Below, piece by piece: positions 25,318-34,153 of a DNA stretch of 39,798 nucleotides; positions within the stretch are counted from its first letter, which is position 1; each line of letters opens with the position of its first letter. Under the pieces are notes generated by a model, which did not search any database, was not told the origin of the DNA, and was given only the letters and a program-made list of their open reading frames with translations. The stretch is taken from positions 1-39,798 of the forward strand of contig WJLZ01000158.1 of the NCBI GenBank assembly GCA_014728215.1. The letters run 5' to 3'. Source of the stretch: Chitinivibrionales bacterium. Lineage in GTDB: Bacteria; Fibrobacterota; Chitinivibrionia; Chitinivibrionales; WJKA01. The translations under genes and the position numbers were made by a program.

Positions 25318-26256
25318 CTATTTTGGGGAAGCCGTGGAACCATGGGAACTGCAGAATTCCCTGATTTCTCCGGCAACATTGTCACCCTGCCGAAAAACCA
25401 TCGCGTGCGTACCTCCCTCGATTATTTCAGATTGAGCCTGAGGAATGTACTTCTTTATCCGCTTTACCTGTTTATCCGAAAAGACATCTTCCTCACTGCC
25501 CGAAAGAAGAAGCACGGGGCAGGAAACTTTTTTTGCATACGCACCGGCATCATAGCCGTCCATTGCCTGCACTACCTGGCGGAAAAAGTCAACATCCTTT
25601 ACACGGAAGAGCTGTTTAATTCCGGTTGTATCATCCTCATATTCCTTTGCGGTTCTTTTATATACCTTTTCCATAAACCAATAGAGTTTATAATCGGGAA
25701 TGTCTTTTACCCATTCGGCCATGATATGTTGCCGTCGTTGCTCCCGTCGGGTGTTTCCCACGATACCGGTCGAGATAAGAACAAGATTTTTCACATCCAC
25801 TATTTTATCGGCGGCCAGACGAAGGGCAATGCCGCCTCCGAAGGAAACTCCACAGACGTTACACGATGTGAAATGCATTAATTCGACAAATTCGGAGGTG
25901 ATCTCTACAAAATCTTTCATGGAGCCCATGTACCGGGAGGTCGATTCGGGGATATCATAAGCGATGAGTCTCCAGGAGTCGGCCAGTGATGTCATATTGG
26001 TGAACGTTCTCCCGTCAAGAATAAGCCCATGAAAAAAGAGAAACACCGGCGCCGAATCATTCGGTGAGGGATATTCATAATAACGGTGAATAAAGTCACT
26101 GCCGGGCTTTGAAACAGATTTGTATTCCCATCCCTGAAAATTCCACCCGGCATGTTTTTGATCCATGTCTACAATCTGCGCGACCTTGCGCTCGTATTTT
26201 TCTCTGGGTACGAAAAGTGTAATGAATGACAATAATATTACAAGAAATCGAGACAT
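25318..26256 (-). CDS. Alpha/beta-fold hydrolase
   Basis: A 312-residue alpha/beta hydrolase with an N-terminal hydrophobic anchor or signal (FLVILLSFITLFV). The oxyanion region is FLFFHGLILDG, the nucleophile elbow is CGVSFGGGIAL with the Ser in GxSxG, an acid lies in LLLSGSEEDVF, and the catalytic His is in EGGTHAMV. The triad order is complete. Substrate unknown; it could be an esterase or lipase. It lies 46 bases upstream of the DUF523-DUF1722 gene on the same strand. Confidence 0.85.
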   Translation of the reverse strand: MSRFLVILLSFITLFVPREKYERKVAQIVDMDQKHAGWNFQGWEYKSVSKPGSDFIHRYYEYPSPNDSAPVFLFFHGLILDGRTFTNMTSLADSWRLIAYDIPESTSRYMGSMKDFVEITSEFVELMHFTSCNVCGVSFGGGIALRLAADKIVDVKNLVLISTGIVGNTRREQRRQHIMAEWVKDIPDYKLYWFMEKVYKRTAKEYEDDTTGIKQLFRVKDVDFFRQVVQAMDGYDAGAYAKKVSCPVLLLSGSEEDVFSDKQVKRIKKYIPQAQSEIIEGGTHAMVFRQGDNVAGEIREFCSSHGSTASPK

Positions 26257-26380
26257 CGTTGCATTACTCCATGGTTATTTGTCCGTAATGTTTTGAAACA
26301 TCCAGTACAAATATAAATCATCCACCCAAAAGTGTAATCCGGTCTCTTTTTCGGGCAGGGGAAACGTACCTGTGTGAAGA

Positions 26381-27253
26381 TTATGAAAGGCGTGTTTCAA
26401 TAAAGCGGGCTATATTCCGGAGTATCCGGGCATTATCATTGAGAAACTGCAACTCATTGCAGGCATTGTCAATCAATTCTTTTGCATACCTCTTGGATTC
26501 TTCCATGCCGCATACTGATGGAAATGTTGCCTTGCCCCGTGCCCGGTCACTGCCGGCGTCCTTTCCGAGCTGAGAGGTCGTTCCCTCTTCATCGAGAATG
26601 TCATCAACCACCTGAAATGCAAGGCCGATAAGATTACCGTAGGTGGTAAGGTGTTCGACGCCGGCCTGGGGCGCATCGGCAAGAAGAGCGCCTGTTTTTA
26701 CCGACGTGCGAATCAGTGCGGCAGTTTTGTTGTTGTGGATATATTCAACAGCTTCTTTATCCACTTCCTTTCCTTCCGATTCAATATCGACAACCTGGCC
26801 ACCGATCATTCCGCCGGTACCCAGAGCACGGGCAATTTCCTGGATAACATCTATCCGGTTAAGCATGGTCAGGCATTCGAATGCATAAATACAGAGCGCA
26901 TCACCGCCAAGAACCGCCAGCGCTTCGGTAAAGGCTTTATGCGCAGTCGGTTTTCCCCGGCGGAAATCATCATCATCCATACACGGAAGATCATCGTGCA
27001 TAAGCGAGAAGGTATGAAACATTTCAATGGCTGCACCGGCAATAACCGGACTGTCATCGCCGAATGCACCTCCGCAGGCTTCATAGGATGCCATCACCAG
27101 CGCCGGTCGAATCCGTTTGCCGCCGGCAAATATACTGTACCGCATGACCGAATGGATCGAGGAAGGATAACTCTCCTTTGATGGGAGCAGGGAATCCATC
27201 CGGGAATCGATACATTCGACGACCCTTCCAAGGTACTCTTTTACTTCATTCAT
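26381..27253 (-). CDS. ispA: Short-chain polyprenyl diphosphate synthase (IspA-like)
   Basis: About 290 residues of trans-isoprenyl diphosphate synthase, which makes farnesyl or geranylgeranyl diphosphate. The first Asp-rich motif is LMHDDLPCMDDDD and the second QVVDDILDEEGT, with GKDAGSDRARGKATFPS following as in bacterial FPP synthases. The ATG at 27253 is preferred to the one at 27259, because GGAG is then 9 bases upstream instead of 3. The start overlaps the xseB end, the usual xseB-ispA arrangement. It could supply FPP for C30 carotenoid synthesis by the nearby crt genes, but it is also a housekeeping gene. Confidence 0.92.
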   Translation of the reverse strand: MNEVKEYLGRVVECIDSRMDSLLPSKESYPSSIHSVMRYSIFAGGKRIRPALVMASYEACGGAFGDDSPVIAGAAIEMFHTFSLMHDDLPCMDDDDFRRGKPTAHKAFTEALAVLGGDALCIYAFECLTMLNRIDVIQEIARALGTGGMIGGQVVDIESEGKEVDKEAVEYIHNNKTAALIRTSVKTGALLADAPQAGVEHLTTYGNLIGLAFQVVDDILDEEGTTSQLGKDAGSDRARGKATFPSVCGMEESKRYAKELIDNACNELQFLNDNARILRNIARFIETRLS

Positions 27254-27512
27254 TATCATAATCTCCGGATATCAGAGAATCAGCCGTAATCCCCAGTGTC
27301 TTTTCGACAAATTCGCCATCTTCGCCCTTTAAAAGCTCTTTCAGTTTGCCTTCCGCACTTTTCAGATGACTTTCACAGGTGCGCATGAGCGAAATGCCTT
27401 TTTCAAAATACTCCAGAGCTTTGTCCAGTGTAAGATCGTCGCTTTCAAGCTTTTCAATTATTCCCTCGAGATTCTTAAGGGCCTTCTCAAATGTAACATC
27501 ACTTTTAGGCAT
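27246..27512 (-). CDS. xseB: Exodeoxyribonuclease VII small subunit
   Basis: An 88-residue helical protein: MPKSDVTFEKALKNLEGII, then LESDDLTLDKALEYFEKGI with MRTCESHLKSAEGKLKEL, the diagnostic XseB pattern. It partners XseA to degrade single-stranded DNA. The ATG at 27512 is chosen because GGAG lies ~10 bases upstream and the family begins there. It is cotranslated with ispA. The large subunit gene xseA is about 9 kb away at 36571. Confidence 0.93.
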   Translation of the reverse strand: MPKSDVTFEKALKNLEGIIEKLESDDLTLDKALEYFEKGISLMRTCESHLKSAEGKLKELLKGEDGEFVEKTLGITADSLISGDYDNE

Positions 27513-27671
27513 GAAATCTTTCTCCAGAACTAAACCAGTAAGCAATAATATACTATATTAACCCCTTGATTCCCCTAAGAAATGTGAATATGAAGGGTGC
27601 TTCGGAGTCAAAGGTATATACGATAAAAAGAGCGTTCTTACGGTAAACAGCATAAAAGATTGTGAAAAAAT

Positions 27672-29492
27672 ATGGTTTTTCCCCATCCGGCAAAAGCACG
27701 ATATTCCAGAAAAAAAACAGACATAACCGGTGTTACCGGAATCCGGCTCGATTCCTGTTTCTCGTTGCGTTGTAAGGCAACTGCCGAATCATTTGCCGAA
27801 GATTCCGTGAAATTTTTTGCAAAAAAGCTTGTGGTTCTTCCTCTGGATTCCAGGGCAAATCATCGAAATATCTCCTGTGTTCTCACGCCATCAATAGGAA
27901 AAAAAGAGTGGTATAAAATTAACGTAACCGATGATGATATTACCATCGAAGCCTCTGATGAAGCCGGAGCGTTTTACGGCTTTCAGACATTGCAGCAGGT
28001 AGTATGTACCTTTGGTAGTGCCGTACCGCTCTGTACCATTGAGGACCATCCCGATTTTCAGAACAGGGGAGTAATGCTTGATATCAGCAGGTGTAAGGTG
28101 CCCACCATGGCGACCCTGAAACAGGCGATCGATCTCTTTGCATCACTGAGAATTAACCAGCTCCAGTTGTATACCGAACACACCTTTGCCTTTACCGGCC
28201 ACGAGACTGTCTGGAAAGATGCGTCTCCCTTAACTGCAGGTGAAGTTCGCGAACTCGACCAGTATTGCCGGGACCGGTTTATCGAATTTGTCCCCAATTT
28301 TAATTCTTTCGGCCATTTCGAACGGTGGCTCAGTCACCCGGAATACAAACACCTGGCCGAATCACCGTACGGATTCGAACATCCATTGGGAGGGCGGTCC
28401 GATTATGGTTCCACACTCAAACCGAATCGGGCGACTCTGCAGTTTCTCGATCTGCTCTATGGAGAGTTTCTGCCTAATTTTACCAGCCGCCAGTTCAATG
28501 TGGGCTGTGATGAGACCTGGGAACTTGGTACCGGATGGAGCAGGAAATCCTGTGAGAAAAAGGGAACGACAAGGGTTTATCTCGAATTTCTGAAAAAGAT
28601 TCACAAGCTGGTAAAAAAGTATGGGCATCGGATGATGTTCTGGGGGGATATCATTCTGAAAGAACCAGCGCTCATACCTGAACTTCCTCAGGATCTTATT
28701 GCGCTGTGCTGGGGGTATGAAGGTAATCACCCGTTTAATCGCGAAGGTGCACGGTTTTCTAATGCCGGATTGGATTTTTATGTCTGCCCGGGAACATCGA
28801 GCTGGAACTCCTTAACCGGCCGGACAGCGAACTGTCTGAAAAACTGCGCCAATGCCGCTCGCAACGGTAAAAAACATGGGGCATCGGGGTATCTGATCAC
28901 CGACTGGGGCGATCACGGACACCACCAGTACTGGCCCATAAGCTTTATCGGCCTCTTTGCCGGCGCAGCCTATTCCTGGTGCTACAGATCGAATGCGAAG
29001 GCCGATATTGTAGCCGCGGTCAATGAAATCAAAGTCAGGGATACAACCGGCCGTACCGGAAAACTTCTCTACGATCTCGGCTCGGTTCTCGAGCTGCTTC
29101 CGGTGCGCATGAGAAACAAGACCGTGTTCAATACCCTCCTTTTTGCAAAGCCCGGTGATCTCGAGGCGATTCTCAGGCGTATCTCGAAAGGAGACCTGAA
29201 AAAAAGCATCAGAAAATTCGATACTCTCGAAAAGAAAATTCCCTCGATCAAACCGGAAATCCCCGATGCCTCTCTGATCAGGCAGGAGTTGACGAACGCA
29301 ATTCGCATGGCCCGGTTCGGGGCAAAACGGGGCCTTATCGCCCTTGGAGAGCCCGCCGATACAAAAGAGCTTCGAAGGGAACTCAAAAACATAATCGCTC
29401 AGCACAAAAAGCTCTGGCTTAAACGCAACAGGCCGGGGGGCCTTGAGGAGAGCGCCGGGAAGCTTGAGAAGGTGCTGGAATATCTGAACTGA
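27672..29492 (+). CDS. Glycoside hydrolase family 20 (beta-N-acetylhexosaminidase-like)
   Basis: A 606-residue protein with no signal peptide, so probably cytoplasmic. An N-terminal GH20b-like alpha/beta domain (to ~residue 120, ending EASDEAGAFYGFQTLQQV) precedes the TIM barrel, which starts DFQNRGVMLDISRCKVP. The catalytic Asp-Glu pair is D280-E281 in FNVGCDETWELG. Such enzymes remove terminal GlcNAc or GalNAc by substrate-assisted catalysis. The variant GCDET and the long helical C-terminal region (~residues 480-606) fit a subgroup of intracellular bacterial GH20s. It converges with an MFS transporter gene. Confidence 0.88.
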   Translation: MVFPHPAKARYSRKKTDITGVTGIRLDSCFSLRCKATAESFAEDSVKFFAKKLVVLPLDSRANHRNISCVLTPSIGKKEWYKINVTDDDITIEASDEAGAFYGFQTLQQVVCTFGSAVPLCTIEDHPDFQNRGVMLDISRCKVPTMATLKQAIDLFASLRINQLQLYTEHTFAFTGHETVWKDASPLTAGEVRELDQYCRDRFIEFVPNFNSFGHFERWLSHPEYKHLAESPYGFEHPLGGRSDYGSTLKPNRATLQFLDLLYGEFLPNFTSRQFNVGCDETWELGTGWSRKSCEKKGTTRVYLEFLKKIHKLVKKYGHRMMFWGDIILKEPALIPELPQDLIALCWGYEGNHPFNREGARFSNAGLDFYVCPGTSSWNSLTGRTANCLKNCANAARNGKKHGASGYLITDWGDHGHHQYWPISFIGLFAGAAYSWCYRSNAKADIVAAVNEIKVRDTTGRTGKLLYDLGSVLELLPVRMRNKTVFNTLLFAKPGDLEAILRRISKGDLKKSIRKFDTLEKKIPSIKPEIPDASLIRQELTNAIRMARFGAKRGLIALGEPADTKELRRELKNIIAQHKKLWLKRNRPGGLEESAGKLEKVLEYLN

Positions 29493-29555
29493 AAGAGGGG
29501 TATATGCAAAGAAACGGGTGCGAAACAAAGATGAATTTTATACTGCCGGGCTCGC

Positions 29556-30746
29556 TTACTGTTCCAGCCGATTCGCCATCTTGATAACCGGAACCAGCAT
29601 TGCACTGGCGATCAGGATCATACAAAAAGACGCAATACCGATTATTCTGAATGGAAAGTAGTCGGTTAAAAAAAAGCCGATGCGGGGGGCGATAATCCCC
29701 CGTACTCCCATAAGGAACACATGGATTGACATGTAAATATGAGCCTGACCCGCCGGGGCGAATTTTGTTATCCATAAATTCCATGCCAGAACACCCCCCG
29801 AGAGACAAATGCCGAAAAGAAAACTTCCCGCGCCGATAATTACCGGATTTTCGCTGATAAAGTAAATCAGCAGGCCAAAACCCAAAAAGAGATTGAGTGT
29901 GATACGAAGAACGATAAAGTTAATACGATCGAACAGGTGAGCCCAGAAACGGATGAAAATAAGTCGCGCCGCTTCGGGAATAACACCGGCGATTACCATG
30001 ACCATTAAGGGCGACAAATCGAGGCCCCCCTTTGATTCGGCCAAATACTCGATCCGCAGGGCACGGGTCCACAGGTTGGCAAAACCGGTAATAAACCAGG
30101 AAAAAAGAATATAGCCAAAGAGTTTGTTCTTCCATATCAGTGATAAGTTTTTAAGAGGATTACTCGCCGATTGCATATCAGGGGTTGACGACGGGATCAG
30201 GAAAACCGCAACCGTACTGACAGCACTTGCCACCGCAGCAATTCCGATAATTAGTCGATACAACGCAAGGTTAATATCCAATAACCGGCCAAAGGCATAG
30301 CTGCATGTTATGGTCACCGAAATCGTCGCAATCAGGCTCCAGGAGTAGAGAGTCCCCCGTTCCCGTGCACTGTAATTCTCTTGGTAAATGGCCGATAAAA
30401 AAGGAATCCTCATCCAGGCAAAGGACATGGCAATGGTGGCGATAATCGAAAAGATTATTCCATCACTGGTAAAAAGAAGCATGGTGGTAAACACACAGCA
30501 AAGTCCCATGGGCGCAGATGCCAGCAGGGATTTTCTCAAACTCGTATCTGCAAATCTGGCGCTGTAAACAAGAGAAAAGATGCACCCGATAAAAGGGGCG
30601 GAAGCAATCAATGCTTTCCACGAATCGGAAAGATTGAAAACTTCAATGGCAACCAGGAGAAGAATAGTATTGACAATCGCAGCCAGAACGCCGTCGGCTC
30701 CACCACGGATCGTATCGAGAATAAAAGTCTTTTTTCTTTTGTCCAT
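29556..30746 (-). CDS. MFS transporter
   Basis: A 396-residue protein with about 12 membrane helices arranged as two sixes, of the major facilitator type; for example IVNTILLLVAIEVF, LVYSARFADTSLRKSLL between helices 2 and 3, and FGICLSGGVLAWNLWI in the second half. No substrate can be named. It converges with the GH20 gene 64 bases away, and follows the TssBC gene on the same strand after 118 bases. It may import a sugar for the GH20 enzyme. Confidence 0.8.
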   Translation of the reverse strand: MDKRKKTFILDTIRGGADGVLAAIVNTILLLVAIEVFNLSDSWKALIASAPFIGCIFSLVYSARFADTSLRKSLLASAPMGLCCVFTTMLLFTSDGIIFSIIATIAMSFAWMRIPFLSAIYQENYSARERGTLYSWSLIATISVTITCSYAFGRLLDINLALYRLIIGIAAVASAVSTVAVFLIPSSTPDMQSASNPLKNLSLIWKNKLFGYILFSWFITGFANLWTRALRIEYLAESKGGLDLSPLMVMVIAGVIPEAARLIFIRFWAHLFDRINFIVLRITLNLFLGFGLLIYFISENPVIIGAGSFLFGICLSGGVLAWNLWITKFAPAGQAHIYMSIHVFLMGVRGIIAPRIGFFLTDYFPFRIIGIASFCMILIASAMLVPVIKMANRLEQ

Positions 30747-30864
30747 GCAAGAAACCGTATGTTCGGTGGAAATGAATATGACAAAAGCGGAATATTACCC
30801 GGATACGGACAGGCGGTGTCCGTCTTTGTACCGTTACAGACAAATATATCCGTAGCCCACAGGA

Positions 30865-32616
30865 TTACAAAGTAAAGGAAATGTCGAGTGTTATTTCTTC
30901 ACCAAAAACCGGATAGGGGAGCCGGACCGATAATGCAAAATCATGGGCATTGGTCTTTTCCCTGCTTACTTCGAATCCGACCCGTACTCCATTATCAGAT
31001 GGCCGAAGTGATTTGGGAATAAGAAGTGCTTTGATTCCTGCTTTAAGAATTTCTGCCAGCGTCTCAGGTGATTTATCACCGAATTTTTCCGCCAAGTGGA
31101 GCACGATATGAGAGATCCGCGCGCTCAGAAGCGCTTTGGTTATCGAAACACCGTCTTTTCGTATCGTTGTTATCGAACCGAATCTCAGTTCTGTTGTGTC
31201 CGGCGCACTGGAGAGGGGAATAAGGCCATTGGCTCCCATATCCCATTGCATATCCCCTGTCCAGACTTCAGGAGTACTTTGCATCGCACATTTTCCATGC
31301 CGGTCCTTAACCGGCACCGCCTCCATATTGTGCAGACGGGGATTCACTCGAATTTCATCCAGTTCCTCCGTACCCAGCATGGTCATGGTTTGCGACAGGA
31401 GCGCACCTAATGCAATAGAGCCGCTTCCCCAGGGAAGGTAATGGTGATTTTCGGCCTCTTTATAAGGAATTGCTTTAGTCGGCACTTCGGATTGGGAATA
31501 ATAGGTTCGAAGAGCGAATTCGCCTGCGGTAAAGGCAACCCAGTCCGATTCCGGACGATCCCTGAATGCCCGCCAGTTTTCATATCCCGCAGAATCAATA
31601 AGCGATGCAACGCTGGGGACTTCCGACGACAGCTGATCGTAATTCGATATACCGAAGAATTGCGGTCCTGCAGGTGCGCAAATCAGTGTTTGCGTACTCT
31701 GGGCCAACTCAGCCAGCTGCTCAACCATTTCCTGGTGTGGAGGAATCCTGCTGAATTCATGGGCAATGATTATCAGATCATAGGGAGGATGACCTTCTTT
31801 CCATACCGGATGGAACACTTTGTCATGCAGGGTTTTTTGAATGTCATCCCTGGAACAGGCAATGACATCGAGTTGAACACCTTTACGGAAATCGGTACAA
31901 TCAACCAGAAATTTTAGCTCTCTCCATGAAGATTCCAGATCGATAAATGCAGGGGCATGGAGTATCTCGTCAAGCTGAGCTGCAAGAAGAGCATTTGCAT
32001 CACGCAGTATGGAATCGATATCTTCCCCGGCAACAGCAGACTGTTCTCCGGCTGTAACCGCCTCCATGAATTTATTCAAAGCATCCGGTGATCCTTCTCC
32101 CGGATTATCGGTTTGAGACGAGCGGTCATCAATATCAAGCATGTTCAGAATATTATCTATTTTGCCTTCCTTTTTTTTCTGCCCGGCCTGTGACGGAGTC
32201 GATGAACTACTTGTGCGGGTTGCTTTTTCGATTGCAGTAACAAGCTCTGGCGGCAGGGATAAATTTTTCAGCGATGAGTTCAATTCGGTACCCGAAATTC
32301 GACCACTGCGGCAATCGTCAATCAATTTTTTGAATATAAGAATATTTGCACATGAATGCACCTGATAGATAACCGAATCGGGAGTGAAATCCTTGAGCGA
32401 TTCAAACGATAGATTGATATCTCTATGATCGAGTGGACCACCGAGCTTGTCGGGAACCGTCAGAAAGAGTGTGGGGAATAGTTTTTGTGCGAGTTCACTG
32501 AAAGTACTTCTATCTATGGAGTATGGTCCTGACGGTCCTTTGCCGGGGGTCAGGTTGGAAAGGACAAGAATCTTCCATGGTGGAAGCTTTGGAATGGGTA
32601 TGTTCTCTTTGGCCAT
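30865..32616 (-). CDS. Fused TssB-TssC type VI secretion sheath protein
   Basis: About 583 residues combining both contractile sheath subunits. Residues ~10-130 resemble TssB/VipA: PPWKILVLSNLTPGKG, IDRSTFSELAQKLFPTLFL and INLSFESLKDFTPDSV. A polar linker follows (~residues 140-200, rich in Ser, Lys and acidic residues). Residues ~210-583 resemble TssC/VipB: HAPAFIDLESSWRELKFLVD, PPYDLIIIAHEFSR, SLIDSAGYENWRAFRD, DWVAFTAGEFALRTYYS and YLPWGSGSIALG. The ATG at 32616 is preferred over GTG at 32619, with AAAGGAT upstream. No other T6SS gene (tssE, tssK, hcp, vgrG, clpV) is in the window. Confidence 0.82.
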   Translation of the reverse strand: MAKENIPIPKLPPWKILVLSNLTPGKGPSGPYSIDRSTFSELAQKLFPTLFLTVPDKLGGPLDHRDINLSFESLKDFTPDSVIYQVHSCANILIFKKLIDDCRSGRISGTELNSSLKNLSLPPELVTAIEKATRTSSSSTPSQAGQKKKEGKIDNILNMLDIDDRSSQTDNPGEGSPDALNKFMEAVTAGEQSAVAGEDIDSILRDANALLAAQLDEILHAPAFIDLESSWRELKFLVDCTDFRKGVQLDVIACSRDDIQKTLHDKVFHPVWKEGHPPYDLIIIAHEFSRIPPHQEMVEQLAELAQSTQTLICAPAGPQFFGISNYDQLSSEVPSVASLIDSAGYENWRAFRDRPESDWVAFTAGEFALRTYYSQSEVPTKAIPYKEAENHHYLPWGSGSIALGALLSQTMTMLGTEELDEIRVNPRLHNMEAVPVKDRHGKCAMQSTPEVWTGDMQWDMGANGLIPLSSAPDTTELRFGSITTIRKDGVSITKALLSARISHIVLHLAEKFGDKSPETLAEILKAGIKALLIPKSLRPSDNGVRVGFEVSREKTNAHDFALSVRLPYPVFGEEITLDISFTL

Positions 32617-32702
32617 CACGGAATCCTTTCACCTGTCGAATCTGAGACTGATCTACCTGTTCAAATCTAATTTATTACTGCATTTACCTTAAAGTTTCAG
32701 GG

Positions 32703-32730
32703 TTGATAATTATATTATACAGACTATTAC
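32703..32730 (+). promoter_or_regulatory. Weak candidate promoter for the beta-propeller gene
   Basis: TTGATA (32703-32708) and TATTAC (32725-32730) are spaced 16 bases apart, an imperfect sigma-70-like pair. On the other strand a TATAAT (32714-32719) faces the TssBC gene. The region is AT-rich, so chance matches are likely. Confidence 0.25.
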
Positions 32731-32788
32731 TCATTTCTCATTAATGGTACAAAATAATCATTTCTTACTCGACGGCGACACATTTATC

Positions 32789-34141
32789 ATGATTTATAGA
32801 GCATCCATCCTCACTGCATTCTTTTTTTGCTGCATATTTTTAGCGGTTCCGGGAACTGCATCAGGAGAGTGGTATCCCCAAAGCCTTTCATCTTCGGACA
32901 GCACCCAATTCAAAAACCTGCATACTGTTTTTTTTGTTGATACGCTTCGGGGATGGGTCGGTGGTGATTCCGGTATGTTGTATATGACTACCGACGGCGG
33001 TGCATCATGGCAAAAAAATGAACGTGACTCCACATGGAATTTCCGGAAAATACAATTCATTAATCATACCACCGGTTGGATTGCCGGACTCCAGGATACA
33101 ATACTCTATACCTCAAAGAGCGGTGAGGACTGGGAAATTCTGACAAGCGGCAATCACGGCGGGCATCGCGGCTTTGATGATATCTTTTTCCTTAATGAAC
33201 GCCAGGGATGGGCTGTTGGAGGTGCCCCCGGATATTATCGAAAAATAATGTATTCTTCCGATGCGGGAGTGAAGTGGGAATTTCAGGAAAGCTACGTGGT
33301 TTACCGGGTTAATGCGGTCTTTTTCATCGACAGCACTACAGGATGGATTGCGGGAGGAAATAAAAACACATCGGGTTTCCCCATCAATTCACCCCTGATC
33401 AAAAATACCACCGATGGTGGAATCGTATGGGACACCAGAATGCCGCTTCATTCATTGAGCGGTAAAGGACATCTCTATGATATCTTTTTTACGGATTCGT
33501 TACATGGGTGGGCGGTCGGCGACAGCGGCATGATTCTTTATTCCTCAAACGGCGGCATGTCTTGGGAACAACAGAATTCCTCGCTTGATAACACCTTGTT
33601 CAGCATCTTTTGTCCCGACACTGCCGTTGTGTACATTGTCGGTGAAGAGGGTGCGATACTTTATTCTACCGATGGTGGCGAGCTGTGGAGTGTAGATTCC
33701 AATACAACCGGTCATACGCTCCGTGATGTCTTTTTTGTCGATGAGGTTCATGGCTATGGCTGGATTGTCGGTGACAGCGGAACACTCCTGAGCAACTACA
33801 AGACCGGAGATTCTCCTATTTCCGGCAGAAAACCCTCTCGATTTGCTCCCGGAAATGACTTCACTTTAAAAGCAGAGGCAAATCCCCGATTTATCGTTTT
33901 GTATGGTGAAGCTCCTTCCGCGGGTTCGGTAACTGTACGGGTGGTAAATGCCGCAGGTCGTGAACTGTTACACAAAGAATTCTTGATCGAATCACCGGGA
34001 AGATTTACCAGAATGGTTGAGGGTTTCCGAAGCGTTCAATGGCCCTCCGGGATCTATTTTTGCTGCAGCCATTTCTGTAATGCCGGCGGCTCTACCCGAA
34101 AAATATCGCCCATTTTTCTTGGCGCTGCCAGTTCGGAATAA
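32789..34141 (+). CDS. Secreted YCF48-like beta-propeller protein
   Basis: About 450 residues. Starting at the ATG at 32789 gives a clear signal peptide (ASILTAFFFCCIFLAVPGTASG); an ATG 15 codons earlier would bury it. Seven repeats of the form GWxxGDSGxxxxxxDGGxxW follow, such as GWVGGDSGMLYMTTDGG, GWAVGDSGMILYSSNGG and GWIVGDSGTLLSNY. These are typical of YCF48/BNR-type propellers. The last ~90 residues form a small beta-sandwich-like module (VTVRVVNAAGRELLHKEF ... WPSGIYF) resembling C-terminal sorting or cell-surface domains in FCB-group bacteria. Function unknown; probably extracellular or surface-bound. Confidence 0.85.
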   Translation: MIYRASILTAFFFCCIFLAVPGTASGEWYPQSLSSSDSTQFKNLHTVFFVDTLRGWVGGDSGMLYMTTDGGASWQKNERDSTWNFRKIQFINHTTGWIAGLQDTILYTSKSGEDWEILTSGNHGGHRGFDDIFFLNERQGWAVGGAPGYYRKIMYSSDAGVKWEFQESYVVYRVNAVFFIDSTTGWIAGGNKNTSGFPINSPLIKNTTDGGIVWDTRMPLHSLSGKGHLYDIFFTDSLHGWAVGDSGMILYSSNGGMSWEQQNSSLDNTLFSIFCPDTAVVYIVGEEGAILYSTDGGELWSVDSNTTGHTLRDVFFVDEVHGYGWIVGDSGTLLSNYKTGDSPISGRKPSRFAPGNDFTLKAEANPRFIVLYGEAPSAGSVTVRVVNAAGRELLHKEFLIESPGRFTRMVEGFRSVQWPSGIYFCCSHFCNAGGSTRKISPIFLGAASSE

Positions 34142-34153
34142 AGCGTACCCTTT

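Noticed and set aside
30805-30823. ACGGACA/TGTCCGT hairpin between TssBC and the MFS gene, considered as a terminator
   Set aside because: A 7-bp perfect stem is present, but neither strand has a convincing T-run after it, and both genes run in the same direction.
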